This document shows, piece by piece, positions 51,278 to 59,610 of a DNA stretch of 64,000 nucleotides (position 1 is its first letter; every line of letters starts with the position of its first letter). Location of the stretch: NCBI GenBank assembly GCA_017412605.1, contig JAFPWY010000013.1, forward strand, positions 248,001-312,000, in the 5' to 3' direction. The notes beneath the pieces are model-generated. The model had not been told where the DNA came from. It did no database searches and saw only the letters and a list, made by a program, of their open reading frames with translations. The position numbers were made by a program, and so were the translations under genes. The stretch comes from Fibrobacter sp. (GTDB lineage: Bacteria; Fibrobacterota; Fibrobacteria; Fibrobacterales; Fibrobacteraceae).

Positions 51278-51302
51278 TTCCCGGTTCCGCCGGGAATTTT
51301 TT
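51278..51302 (+). terminator. terminator of the DUF3078-like gene
   Basis: TTCCCGG-TTCCG-CCGGGAA stem-loop followed by six T residues. Confidence 0.85.
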
Positions 51303-51318
51303 ATGGGGAGCTTAGGGA

Positions 51319-51936
51319 CTATTGCTCGATGGAGAGCAGGTCTTCTTGCCAGGCGTCGCGTTTTTTGCGGAGATTCTCGAGGGATTTTTCGTCGGCACCG
51401 GAGGTGTCGCGGATTTCGGTGAGTTTGCGGTATCCTTCGAGCAGCCGTGTGGCTTTGGGGTAAACAGCTTCCAGGTCCTGGAGAGCCTTTTCGATGGCTT
51501 CGTCCGAGTAGAGGCGCGCAATGCCTTCGACGGTGCGCAAAATGGCGAGCTCGTTGTCACCGCTTTCCTTGGCCGTTTGTGCTTCGGCAAATTCCAGTGG
51601 GCGAATGGCGTCCATCCAGACGGATTCCTGGGCGTACAGGTCGTTGTCTTCGGCGATGGCGTCCTTTTTCCGGGTCAGTTCCACCTGTTTCGCGATAAAT
51701 GGGCGGTATGTGCCGGCGTCAACATCAATTTGGCTTTTTTGGCAGAATTCGTCGAGATTGCGCAGGTTCGTTTCTGTCGGGTTGTTGAGGAGGCATTCCT
51801 TGAGTACCGCCAGTTTGTCCTTAGGGGGCAAGGCTTTGAAATTTTCGGATTCCATGCTGTTTGCTTTTATGCGTAACCAGAAAACTCGCATGAGTATGGC
51901 CGCTATGGCGATAAAGAAAAAAATGCCCCAATTCAT
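51319..51936 (-). CDS. membrane-anchored helical protein, unknown
   Basis: A 205-aa protein with one N-terminal membrane helix (GIFFFIAIAAILMRVFWL) and a long charged, mostly helical cytoplasmic or periplasmic part (EDWNLL-free; several Leu/Glu-rich heptads such as LRNLRKKRDAWQEDLL near the C-terminus). No known domain recognised; TPR-like packing is possible but not demonstrated. ATG 51936 has no ribosome-binding site; a minus-strand TATATTTC box ends 5 nt before it, the same geometry as trpS and the Nudix gene. Confidence 0.75.
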   Translation of the reverse strand: MNWGIFFFIAIAAILMRVFWLRIKANSMESENFKALPPKDKLAVLKECLLNNPTETNLRNLDEFCQKSQIDVDAGTYRPFIAKQVELTRKKDAIAEDNDLYAQESVWMDAIRPLEFAEAQTAKESGDNELAILRTVEGIARLYSDEAIEKALQDLEAVYPKATRLLEGYRKLTEIRDTSGADEKSLENLRKKRDAWQEDLLSIEQ

Positions 51937-51941
51937 TGGGC

Positions 51942-51949
51942 GAAATATA
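51942..51949 (-). promoter_or_regulatory. -7 box TATATTTC, 5 nt before ATG
   Basis: Minus-strand TATATTTC, 5 nt, ATG 51936. Third example of this spacing in the window. Confidence 0.5.
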
Positions 51950-52097
51950 GCTAAATCGGGGGTGCTGTACTTTCGTTCTAACCCTTATTTCTAGAGCTTT
52001 GACGATGTTTGAGTTGTTTAAAATCACCCTATTTTTGCAAACCTCTTTTTTACATAGTTTTTCGCTTATTTTGAGTGGATTTTGGGAATAAAAGGTA

Positions 52098-52105
52098 TAT
52101 ATTTA
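52098..52105 (+). promoter_or_regulatory. -7 box TATATTTA before fibro-slime gene
   Basis: TATATTTA about 38 nt before ATG 52144, with the ribosome-binding site TTGGAG in between. Confidence 0.5.
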
Positions 52106-52143
52106 GGGGGAGAAATATAACCCTTTATTGGAGCATGGATTTT

Positions 52144-54837
52144 ATGGCACAGAGAAGCTGGCTTGTTGCCGGCCTTTTGGTCGGTTCTGCATCTTTTGCT
52201 TTGGGGGCGCCTGTGGCGACCGCCGACTTGGATATTGTTATTCGTGACTTTCAACCGAATCACCCGGATTTCGAAAACTTTTCGGAAGAATACGTCAGCC
52301 CGGGCGATTCTCCGTCTCCATGTACCAGTGGCATGTGCCGCGACAACATCTACAACGCCACATTGTGTGGCGGCAAGGCCTGTGATGGCTATGATGTGAC
52401 ATGGTATGGTCAGGAAGACTTGCATCGCTCCTGCGGAAACGGACGTTCCAAGACGGGTGCCCAGATTGGCCAGGATGGCTATCCGATGGTGGAAAACTCG
52501 TCTCTTCCCAGCTATCTAGCCAAGATGGTTTCTTCATCGGAGCCGTTGGAATATGGCCAGTGCTCCGAAGACGGAAACTATAACGGAAAGGCGGTGACCA
52601 AGCGCGGCTATACAAAGGTGGCGAAAGGTTCCGATGGACAGCCGGCTGTTCACGGGGCTACTTGCACCAGCGGTACTATTTGGGAAAACCCGGTTTATTA
52701 CACCCCCGGCATGGTGAAACCCTACCTGAAGTTCTCCGATGTGGATGGCGACGGTAATGTGACTGGACAGGACGACATGCTTGATGGTGTGATTATCGAG
52801 AAAATGTTGGACCTGTGTGACAACAGCCATTTTGCGGAATGGTACATGGATGTGGACGGCGTGAACAAGCGTACCAATGCTGTTATGACCATCCCCAAGG
52901 AAGACGAAAAGAGTAATTTCTACGTTATCGACTATAACTACAATAACGGTGGATATTTCCCGTTGGATAAAATTGATCCGCAGACATTGAACTGGCTGAG
53001 CCCGGCGGAATGCAAAACGGACAAGTGTGAAACGTGGGGAGCTCAGTCCCTGTCCATTTTCTGCCCGCCGTATGATTATCAGTATGCTGGCACCCAGACG
53101 GACTTCCTTAAGCAGAATACGAGTGCTCTCTGCTCGAGTTGGCTCAATGCGGGTGGACCGCGTAACTTGGATGCGGCGATTACGGCTGCAGGTTCTTCCA
53201 ATATTGGCTTGAGCCATCTGCGCAACTACAACTTCACGATGATGGGCTATGCAAAGTTCAAGTATAATGAACTGAACCAGACTCCCAACCATGAAGTGTT
53301 CGAATTTACCGGTGACGATGACATGTGGATTTTCGTGGATGGCGTCTTGGTTGTGGACTTGGGTGGTACTCACCTTTCTGCTCCGGGCAAGGTGGACATT
53401 GCCGTGCTCGCTGCCAACAACCATGGTTGCCAGACGGATCCGGCCCTTGCCGCATTCATGGGTCCTCCTCCTCTGATGAACGAGGCCAACTGCGTTCCTG
53501 GAACGACGACTTGGCAGAACAATACATGGCACCATCTCCACTTCTTCTATGCGGACCGTCAGACCGATGGTTCCAACATGTACATCCGCACGTCTCTTTC
53601 CCAGATTGCCCCGACCAAGTATGGTCAGCCTTCCATTATGGACTTCATCATCACAATCGAGGGCGATACAACGACGAACAGCATGTTCCTGAATACGGAA
53701 CTGGATCCGGGTGTTGTCGCTGGAATGGTTACGGGAGGCATGCCGTCCATCTTGGTGACTCGTAACAAGTACGATGCTTCCGGTAAGGTTATCGGCAAGG
53801 ATACGCTTGGCTTTGTCGTTACGGCCATGAGTGAACCGCAGAACAAGGGCACTGACGGTTTCATGTACGAAATTCAAGGCAATCTTGTTGACGTGAACGG
53901 CAATCCGGTGTCCACCGGCCTTTTGGGTGGCGATGAACTGGCCTTTAACTTCCCGTCTTCCGATGCAACGGCTGAAGGTTATAACTGGAATTCCAAGATG
54001 AAGTATGCCGGAGCTCCCTTCAGCATCATGTCCAAGGGAGGAAAGTCTGTTGATGGCTTCCCGGCTGAATGGGGCCCCATCACGCTGAATGTCAAGCCGA
54101 AGACTGTCCTTGTCCCGCAGGACAATTCCATCGACCGTCCGGATTTTGATGAACAGGCTCAGGAACTTACCAACATGGCGGGCAGCAACGGCCTTCCGGA
54201 CGAAGCGACGGGTGAACTCTTGCTGACAGCGCTTCCGGCTGTTACGGGCCAGGATCCGTTGACGCTGAGTGAAGAACAGATTGCCTTGTATACGGCGGCT
54301 CCTGCTATTGATGGCGGAAATGCTGGTCTTAACCCGATGACGACTTCTGTGGCCTACAAGAAGTCTCCCACGGAAAATCCGCGCTGCTTTACGGCTAACG
54401 ATAACGAAAGCTGCGTGAGCTATGCATTTACGACAACGCAGCCGTTCAAGGTGAATATCCGCGTATTTGACCATCTCGGTCATTTCGTGAGCCAGTACAA
54501 CCAGTCCGTGAGTGCCGAAGAATTCGCCGCTGCTCTCCAGAAGGCCAATGGGAGTTCTTCTCGCACGTCTTGCGGTGAAAGCAAGGTGGTAAATCCGGGT
54601 ACGACTTTGTTCCCGACCGGTTCCGGTGCAATGCTTGTTGCCGTGAAGATGTATCCGGTGACCCAGGAAGGCCGTAAGCTCGGTACGGGTCCGTACATCT
54701 ACCAGATGTCCGTGATTAAGGAAGAATACGAATACTGCTATATGCAGGGCGGAACGACTCCTTCGTACTCCTACATGCGCTACCAGCGTACCTCCGAGAC
54801 ATACCGCCGCGGTTACCGTCGCTTGAACAAGAAGTAG
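52144..54837 (+). CDS. fibro-slime domain secreted protein
   Basis: Large exported protein, 897 aa, with signal peptide MAQRSWLVAGLLVGSASFALG. The fibro-slime (PA14-like) domain is clear: DIVIRDFQPNHPDFENF at the mature N-terminus, then after Cys-rich loops NHEVFEFTGDDDMWIFVDG, VLVVDLGGTHLSAPGKVDI and WHHLHFFYADRQTDGSNM. Such proteins are abundant in Fibrobacter and are linked to adhesion to cellulose; the ligand here is not known. The C-terminal half has Ig-like beta domains (FKVNIRVFDHLGHFVSQYNQ). I start at ATG 52144 (GGAG 10 nt upstream) rather than 52135. Monocistronic with its own terminator. Confidence 0.9.
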   Translation: MAQRSWLVAGLLVGSASFALGAPVATADLDIVIRDFQPNHPDFENFSEEYVSPGDSPSPCTSGMCRDNIYNATLCGGKACDGYDVTWYGQEDLHRSCGNGRSKTGAQIGQDGYPMVENSSLPSYLAKMVSSSEPLEYGQCSEDGNYNGKAVTKRGYTKVAKGSDGQPAVHGATCTSGTIWENPVYYTPGMVKPYLKFSDVDGDGNVTGQDDMLDGVIIEKMLDLCDNSHFAEWYMDVDGVNKRTNAVMTIPKEDEKSNFYVIDYNYNNGGYFPLDKIDPQTLNWLSPAECKTDKCETWGAQSLSIFCPPYDYQYAGTQTDFLKQNTSALCSSWLNAGGPRNLDAAITAAGSSNIGLSHLRNYNFTMMGYAKFKYNELNQTPNHEVFEFTGDDDMWIFVDGVLVVDLGGTHLSAPGKVDIAVLAANNHGCQTDPALAAFMGPPPLMNEANCVPGTTTWQNNTWHHLHFFYADRQTDGSNMYIRTSLSQIAPTKYGQPSIMDFIITIEGDTTTNSMFLNTELDPGVVAGMVTGGMPSILVTRNKYDASGKVIGKDTLGFVVTAMSEPQNKGTDGFMYEIQGNLVDVNGNPVSTGLLGGDELAFNFPSSDATAEGYNWNSKMKYAGAPFSIMSKGGKSVDGFPAEWGPITLNVKPKTVLVPQDNSIDRPDFDEQAQELTNMAGSNGLPDEATGELLLTALPAVTGQDPLTLSEEQIALYTAAPAIDGGNAGLNPMTTSVAYKKSPTENPRCFTANDNESCVSYAFTTTQPFKVNIRVFDHLGHFVSQYNQSVSAEEFAAALQKANGSSSRTSCGESKVVNPGTTLFPTGSGAMLVAVKMYPVTQEGRKLGTGPYIYQMSVIKEEYEYCYMQGGTTPSYSYMRYQRTSETYRRGYRRLNKK

Positions 54838-54858
54838 TGTTCATTACACAAAATTCAG

Positions 54859-54890
54859 AATCCCGGGCTCATGTCCGGGATTATTTGTTT
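54859..54890 (+). terminator. terminator of the fibro-slime gene
   Basis: Perfect AATCCCGG-N8-CCGGGATT hairpin followed by a T-rich tract. Confidence 0.8.
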
Positions 54891-54914
54891 GTATGGAAAA
54901 TGGGCGATTGGCTT

Positions 54915-56180
54915 TTATGGGGCGAGGGGCTCGGCGATAAGCGCAAATGCTTCGGCGTCTGTGATGCGGACGCGTATTTTCTGGCCTGGTGCGAATTCGC
55001 CCTGTATGGCGACTGGGTTGTAGGCTTCGCTCCTTGCGATGGTGGTTCCGCTGCGGTGCCCCTGCTTTTCGGTGACTACGTCGCCTTCGTAACCAATCCA
55101 TTGTCTGTTGTTTTCGCAGGCGATATCCTGGAATGCCTGGGCGAGTGTGGCCGAGCGTCGGTGCTTTTCTGCATCGCTTACTGCGGCATTCTGGTTCAGA
55201 GCGAATGCCGGTGTGCCGGGGCGTGCGACAAAGCGTGTGATGTTGCAGACTGTCGGCCTGGTTTCCTTGAGCAAGTCCAGCGTGGCTTCGAAATCGGCAT
55301 CAGTTTCGTCGGGGAATCCGACAATCATGTCCGTGCTCAGCGTGAAACGCTTGAATCGTGTATTGAACATCTCTGCCAGCGTGGCGTAGTCGCGTGCAGT
55401 GTGGCGGCGGTTCATCGCCTTGAGGATGCGCTCGCTTCCGCTTTGGACGGGCAGGTGAATGAATTTGTACACGCGGTTGTCTGTAAAGCAATCCAGCAAT
55501 GCGTCTGCGTAGGTGAGCAGGTGGCGCGGGTTGCCCATGCCGAGGCGTAGCTTGTAGTCTCCTGGGACATGGACGAGGATGTTCTGCACAAGTTCGGCGA
55601 GGTTTGTTCCCGTGTCAAAACCGAAGCATCCGCAGTCTTGTCCGGTCAGCAGTATTTCGGAACAGCCACTGCTTACCAGGTCGTGGACTTGTCTAGTGAT
55701 GGATTCTGTAGGGTAGCTGCGTAGCCGGCCCTTGACCAGGTGTGTGCTGCAGAAGGAGCAAGCGTCCATGCAGCCTTGCTCTATATTGACGATGCCAGTA
55801 AAACGGGATGTGCGGAGCGTGTTGTGGGCAAGCATTGCCTGGCTTGCGCATTCTTTCATGCTACGCTCGATGTCTTCGAAATCCGTGAACTGTACGGAAG
55901 GAAGGTATGCGAGCGCCGCCTCGCGCAGGTCTTTTGTCGCACAACCGGTGATGTAAAGAGGTATGCCGGGGAAGGCTTCGTTTGCCCTGCGCAAGAGTTT
56001 TAGCGCTCCTGCAATCCCCTTGGCGGTACATACGTTCAGGTAGATGGCGGCTGGGGTTTCTTCTGTTGGCAAGTCAAATGCAATACGGAATTTTGCGGCG
56101 AGCGCTCTCGCCATTTTTTCTCCGTCACCGAAGTTGGCGGCGCATCCCTGGCTGATGATTGCAACGAGGGGCGCCTGCAT
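54915..56180 (-). CDS. MtaB-type tRNA methylthiotransferase, archaeal/eukaryal-like
   Basis: Radical SAM methylthiotransferase, 421 aa, predicted to form ms2t6A37 in tRNA. The first Fe-S cluster ligands are Cys13, Cys51 and Cys80; the radical SAM cluster ligands Cys137, Cys141 and Cys144 (CMDACSFC). A C-terminal TRAM domain follows (~350-421). The segment GRLRSYPTE, then EILLTGQDCGCFGFDTGTNL and RLGMGNPRH, looks more like the archaeal/eukaryal e-MtaB (CDKAL1) branch than bacterial MtaB. ATG 56180 is 1 nt after the SpoIID-like gene stop, so it is the last gene of a long operon. Subfamily placement needs a tree. Confidence 0.85.
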   Translation of the reverse strand: MQAPLVAIISQGCAANFGDGEKMARALAAKFRIAFDLPTEETPAAIYLNVCTAKGIAGALKLLRRANEAFPGIPLYITGCATKDLREAALAYLPSVQFTDFEDIERSMKECASQAMLAHNTLRTSRFTGIVNIEQGCMDACSFCSTHLVKGRLRSYPTESITRQVHDLVSSGCSEILLTGQDCGCFGFDTGTNLAELVQNILVHVPGDYKLRLGMGNPRHLLTYADALLDCFTDNRVYKFIHLPVQSGSERILKAMNRRHTARDYATLAEMFNTRFKRFTLSTDMIVGFPDETDADFEATLDLLKETRPTVCNITRFVARPGTPAFALNQNAAVSDAEKHRRSATLAQAFQDIACENNRQWIGYEGDVVTEKQGHRSGTTIARSEAYNPVAIQGEFAPGQKIRVRITDAEAFALIAEPLAP

Positions 56181-56181
56181 T

Positions 56182-57651
56182 TTAGTGCTCGAATCGTTCC
56201 AGCGTAATGCCGGGATAGTAGTGGTTCAATATGTCGAGATAGTTCTGTCCGGCCTGCGCCCTTGCTCGCACGCCCATCTGACACATGCCTACACCGTGGC
56301 CGTAGCCCTTGCCCTCAAGAATCCAGTTGTGTCCCTTGTGGCTGATGGTGAAAAGCGAAGACGGGAGAATGGTTCCCTTCTGCTTGAATAGCCAGCGGAC
56401 CTTGTCTCCGGTAACCTTGAACGAGCCCTTGTCCGTGGAGACTTGCAGAGTGTAGATTCTTCCGCTGGGGAGCTTCTTGCGTATGGAAATGTCCTTCAGC
56501 TTCTTGAACTTCGGAACTTTCGCTTTGGCTTCCTTGCCGTTCTGCTGGAATAGCGTGACCAGTTCCTTGTCGGTGAACTTCCGTCCCCACTTGCCGTAGC
56601 TGGATTCGTTGCACCAGGGCTGCCCATTGGGTCGCAAATCGGGAACGCTTCTGAGATAGGGAAGGTTTTTCTTGTCCCAGGTGACCATCGTTTCCGTCTT
56701 GCCGCCGCAAGTGGAATGATAGTAAGCGATGATGAATTCTCCTTTGTATGTCATCGTTTCGCCTGCAGTGGCTTTGACAGCTGCATTGGTCAGCGGGGTC
56801 GCGCTTTTGTAGCCCATGTACACTTGGTCCTTGGTGTCGGCGTACACGTCGAAGCCCATGGCGTCACGGCTGTTGAAGTGCTTGTATACGTAGGTGCGTG
56901 CGGCGACTGCCTGCGCCTTGAGCGCTTCGAAACGGCTGCTGTCCAGTTTGCCGATTTCGTAGGGGACGACTCCGCGGATGTAGTCCTCGACTTCGACCAC
57001 GTTGATTGCAGTAACCTTGCTCTTTGTGGCCTTGACGATAAAGTAGCCCGGATAGCAAGACGATTTTAACTGCTTTTCCGTTGGTGCGATGTTCAGGCAT
57101 TTTTTGTTGTCGTCTGCATAGAACTCTCGCTGGCCGACAGTTTCTTTGGTGCCGTTGCTTTCGATTTCCAGCTGGTTGCCGATGGCGGTGATGGCAATGG
57201 TCTGGTTGCCCTGCTTGACGAAGAGTTTCTTCTCGTCTACGAATACGCCTACGCGTACGGGGCGGTCCAGATTGTCCGGGAATTTCCTGACCTTGATTTT
57301 GGGAGGCGTGTCGCCGAACTTGTCGGGTTCGCCTTCGCTGACAGGTTCCGCTGCCGTGGCTTGAACTTGTGCAGGCTCGGCGGCCTCTATTTGCTCAGCA
57401 GCCGGCTGTTCCGGTTCCGGAGCGTCCATAGCATCGTTCTGCGGACCGGCATAAGGGGCTTCCTGCGCCGGTTCTGCTTCGAACGCTTCTGCGCTCGGAG
57501 CGGTTTCGCTTGAAGGCGGAACGGTTGCGGGCTGTTCGGCTGCCGGCGGCGGAAGTTCCGGGAGGTCAAAGCCGTCGTCCATGCCGTCTTGGGCATGGGC
57601 CAGTGTCAAAAGGAGTGTCGCGCTGAGTAAGCTTGTTCGGAGTATTCCCAT
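56182..57651 (-). CDS. SpoIID/LytB domain protein
   Basis: Exported protein, 489 aa: signal peptide (residues 1-20), a Pro/Glu/Ala-rich linker (~25-105), a beta domain, then a SpoIID/LytB domain. Family motifs: VVEVEDYIRGVVPYEIG, FEALKAQAVAARTYVYKH (catalytic Glu region), YHSTCGGKTE, and GYGHGVGMCQMGVRARA near the C-terminus. SpoIID is a lytic transglycosylase acting on stripped peptidoglycan; here a role in wall remodelling is likely, sporulation is not expected. Gene lies between def and the MtaB-type gene in the same operon. Confidence 0.9.
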   Translation of the reverse strand: MGILRTSLLSATLLLTLAHAQDGMDDGFDLPELPPPAAEQPATVPPSSETAPSAEAFEAEPAQEAPYAGPQNDAMDAPEPEQPAAEQIEAAEPAQVQATAAEPVSEGEPDKFGDTPPKIKVRKFPDNLDRPVRVGVFVDEKKLFVKQGNQTIAITAIGNQLEIESNGTKETVGQREFYADDNKKCLNIAPTEKQLKSSCYPGYFIVKATKSKVTAINVVEVEDYIRGVVPYEIGKLDSSRFEALKAQAVAARTYVYKHFNSRDAMGFDVYADTKDQVYMGYKSATPLTNAAVKATAGETMTYKGEFIIAYYHSTCGGKTETMVTWDKKNLPYLRSVPDLRPNGQPWCNESSYGKWGRKFTDKELVTLFQQNGKEAKAKVPKFKKLKDISIRKKLPSGRIYTLQVSTDKGSFKVTGDKVRWLFKQKGTILPSSLFTISHKGHNWILEGKGYGHGVGMCQMGVRARAQAGQNYLDILNHYYPGITLERFEH

Positions 57652-57669
57652 CTAAGTTTGCTGTCCCGG

Positions 57670-58215
57670 CTATCGCTTGTTCTTCTTGAGCTTTTCCTGG
57701 GTTTCCTTCGCCATCTTCCGTAGCTTGGATTGGTTCAGCGTACGGTCGGATGTCGAAATCTTATCTACAAAAAGGTCGCCGTTCAGGTGGTCGCATTCGT
57801 GCTGGATGCAGCGGGCGAACAGGCCTTCGCAGTTTCGGATTTCTTGCGGTTCCCCGTTGATATCGAAAAAGCGGACCGCGACCTTGTTGGGACGGACAAC
57901 GTTGCAGAACAAATCGGGAATGGAAAGGCAACCTTCGTCATAGTCGACCATCTCGGCGTCGGCCTCGGTTTCCCATTCGGGGTTGAACATGATGTAAGGT
58001 CTCGGTTCCTCTTCGTCGGGAATAGCCGTGTCGATGACGACGAGCCTGATGTTCTTGCCGATTTGGGGCGCCGCGAGTCCACAGCCTGTGGAATCGTAGA
58101 GCGTTTCGAGCATGTCGCGCGCCAGCTGGCGAAGTTCCGGGGTGATTTCTGTAATCGGTTCGGATTTCTTACGCAGTACGGGGTCACCGTAGGTTCTGAT
58201 GGGGAGCAGTGCCAT
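57670..58215 (-). CDS. def: peptide deformylase
   Basis: Removes the formyl group from nascent proteins, 181 aa. All three signatures are present: motif 1 GLAAPQIG (46-53), motif 2 EGCLSIP with Cys96, motif 3 QHECDHLNG with His139, Glu140 and His143, together the metal site. Usual length with a Lys-rich tail. It is in the operon between yajC and the SpoIID-like gene; no promoter is evident in front. Confidence 0.96.
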   Translation of the reverse strand: MALLPIRTYGDPVLRKKSEPITEITPELRQLARDMLETLYDSTGCGLAAPQIGKNIRLVVIDTAIPDEEEPRPYIMFNPEWETEADAEMVDYDEGCLSIPDLFCNVVRPNKVAVRFFDINGEPQEIRNCEGLFARCIQHECDHLNGDLFVDKISTSDRTLNQSKLRKMAKETQEKLKKNKR

Positions 58216-58245
58216 GGGTCGCCTTTTTATTGTCGGTTCGTTGTA

Positions 58246-58611
58246 TTACTTTGTCTCGGCTTTTGCTTCGGCGTTCAGCACGCGGAGGATGGCGGACTTG
58301 TCAAAGTCAATGAGCGTTGTCGATGCCGTGCGAACGGTGACGGTGCTGGAGCCTTCTTCCATGTTGGTGATAGTGCCGATGATGCCAGCGGCGGTCATGA
58401 CCTTGTCACCCTTCTTGAGGGCCTTGCGCATGGCGTCCATCTGCTTCATTTCCTTCTGCTTCGGGCGGATGAAGAAGAGCCACATGACGACGAAGAGGAG
58501 AATCAGCGGGAGGAAGCTGGCAATTGCGTTCGGCTGTTCGGCTGCAGGAGCGGCGTCCTCGGCGAAAGCGACAATGGCGGAAAGGGTCACGAGAAGGGCG
58601 GAAATTTTCAT
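58246..58611 (-). CDS. yajC: preprotein translocase subunit YajC
   Basis: Small accessory subunit of the Sec translocase, 121 aa. Residues ~1-18 look like a cleavable signal, an unusual extra for YajC, followed by the normal membrane helix FLPLILLFVVMWLFFIRP and the family motif RPKQKEMKQMDAMRKALKKG, GDKVMTAAGIIGTI. Preceded by a TATATTTT box and by three heptads at the end of the upstream gene, so it may have its own promoter inside the longer operon. Confidence 0.93.
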   Translation of the reverse strand: MKISALLVTLSAIVAFAEDAAPAAEQPNAIASFLPLILLFVVMWLFFIRPKQKEMKQMDAMRKALKKGDKVMTAAGIIGTITNMEEGSSTVTVRTASTTLIDFDKSAILRVLNAEAKAETK

Positions 58612-58649
58612 AATAAGCCTTGATTTAAGGTGAATGGTTGTTACCGGGG

Positions 58650-58657
58650 AAAATATA
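58650..58657 (-). promoter_or_regulatory. -7 box TATATTTT before yajC
   Basis: Minus-strand TATATTTT about 40 nt before ATG 58611. Confidence 0.4.
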
Positions 58658-58663
58658 GAAACT

Positions 58664-58684
58664 CTAGATCCTGATCCCTAAACC
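58664..58684. repeat. degenerate heptads before yajC
   Basis: CTAGATC, CTGATCC, CTAAACC in tandem, overlapping the stop codon of the cyclic-nucleotide-domain gene. Confidence 0.55.
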
Positions 58685-59610
58685 AACTTCTTGTCGAGCA
58701 GGGGGAATACGCGGTTGAGCTCAATCAGGTCCATGATTTTGTCGAAGTCGGCGTAGAAGAACTGGATCTCTTCTATGGGCATGTGGATGTCGTAGGTTGC
58801 CGAGGGGAACAGCAGCTTGCGTTCAATGAGCGAACTCATGGTGCGCGTGGTCAGTGTGAATCCGTGCATGGACTTTTTCGCCTCGTCGCAGAGCTGCTTT
58901 GTCGTGACCGTGCAGATGCCACCGGGACGCGGCGATGAACTTTCTCGAGCGACCTTCAGGAAGGTGGAGAGAATCATCTGGTCGGTCATGGACAAAATGT
59001 TTGGCGACACCTTCTTGTTCAGGGCCCGGTACTTGATGGTCTCGTAGAGTATCGTTACGATCTGCTGGCTTGAAGTGCTGATTACGTTGTCCTGAATCTT
59101 GAGAATCCCGAGTTCCTGCAGGATTTCGAGCAGCTTAGTCGCATTTTCGACCGAAGTGCCAGCCAGTGCATGGATTTCCCTGTGCAGGGCGCTTGCTTCG
59201 AGCTTGTTTGTGTTTGACTTCTTGAGGCTCGAAGAAATGATATACAGGAGCGGCGGCAACGACTGGATGAGCCCATTCTTGCGCTTGTTCTCTTCGGCGA
59301 TGTGGAAACGCTTGGAGAGGAACTGCAGTATGGAAGTAATCCAGGACGGTTTTTGTTCCAGCGTGTCGTTAAGCGTCTCTTTGGAAATTACGATGAGCTC
59401 GCTTGCTTCTGCGGCCCGGAGCGTGTACTGTCTAGGTGCGCCCTCGAGCAGGCTGAGTTCGTCGATGATGGAACCCGGTCCAAAATTGATGTAGCGTTCA
59501 CCCGAACTTTGGTCCTGGGTTTCGGCGACGATCATGCCGCTCTTGACGATAAAGAGCGTGTTGGCCTTGTCGCTTTCGAGGCAGACATATTCTCCGGCAG
59601 TCACTATCAT
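58678..59610 (-). CDS. cyclic-nucleotide-binding domain protein 2
   Basis: A 310-aa protein. Residues ~1-105 form a Crp-type cyclic-nucleotide-binding domain: INFGPGSIIDELSLLEGAPRQYTLRA carries the phosphate-binding cassette ELSLLEGAPR with the Arg that contacts the nucleotide. The remaining ~200 residues are helical, without a clear DNA-binding helix-turn-helix. The start codon overlaps the TAA of the upstream paralogue (TAATG), so translation is coupled. Possible regulator sensing cAMP or another nucleotide; function unknown. It sits in the ribosomal operon before yajC. Confidence 0.82.
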   Translation of the reverse strand: MIVTAGEYVCLESDKANTLFIVKSGMIVAETQDQSSGERYINFGPGSIIDELSLLEGAPRQYTLRAAEASELIVISKETLNDTLEQKPSWITSILQFLSKRFHIAEENKRKNGLIQSLPPLLYIISSSLKKSNTNKLEASALHREIHALAGTSVENATKLLEILQELGILKIQDNVISTSSQQIVTILYETIKYRALNKKVSPNILSMTDQMILSTFLKVARESSSPRPGGICTVTTKQLCDEAKKSMHGFTLTTRTMSSLIERKLLFPSATYDIHMPIEEIQFFYADFDKIMDLIELNRVFPLLDKKLV

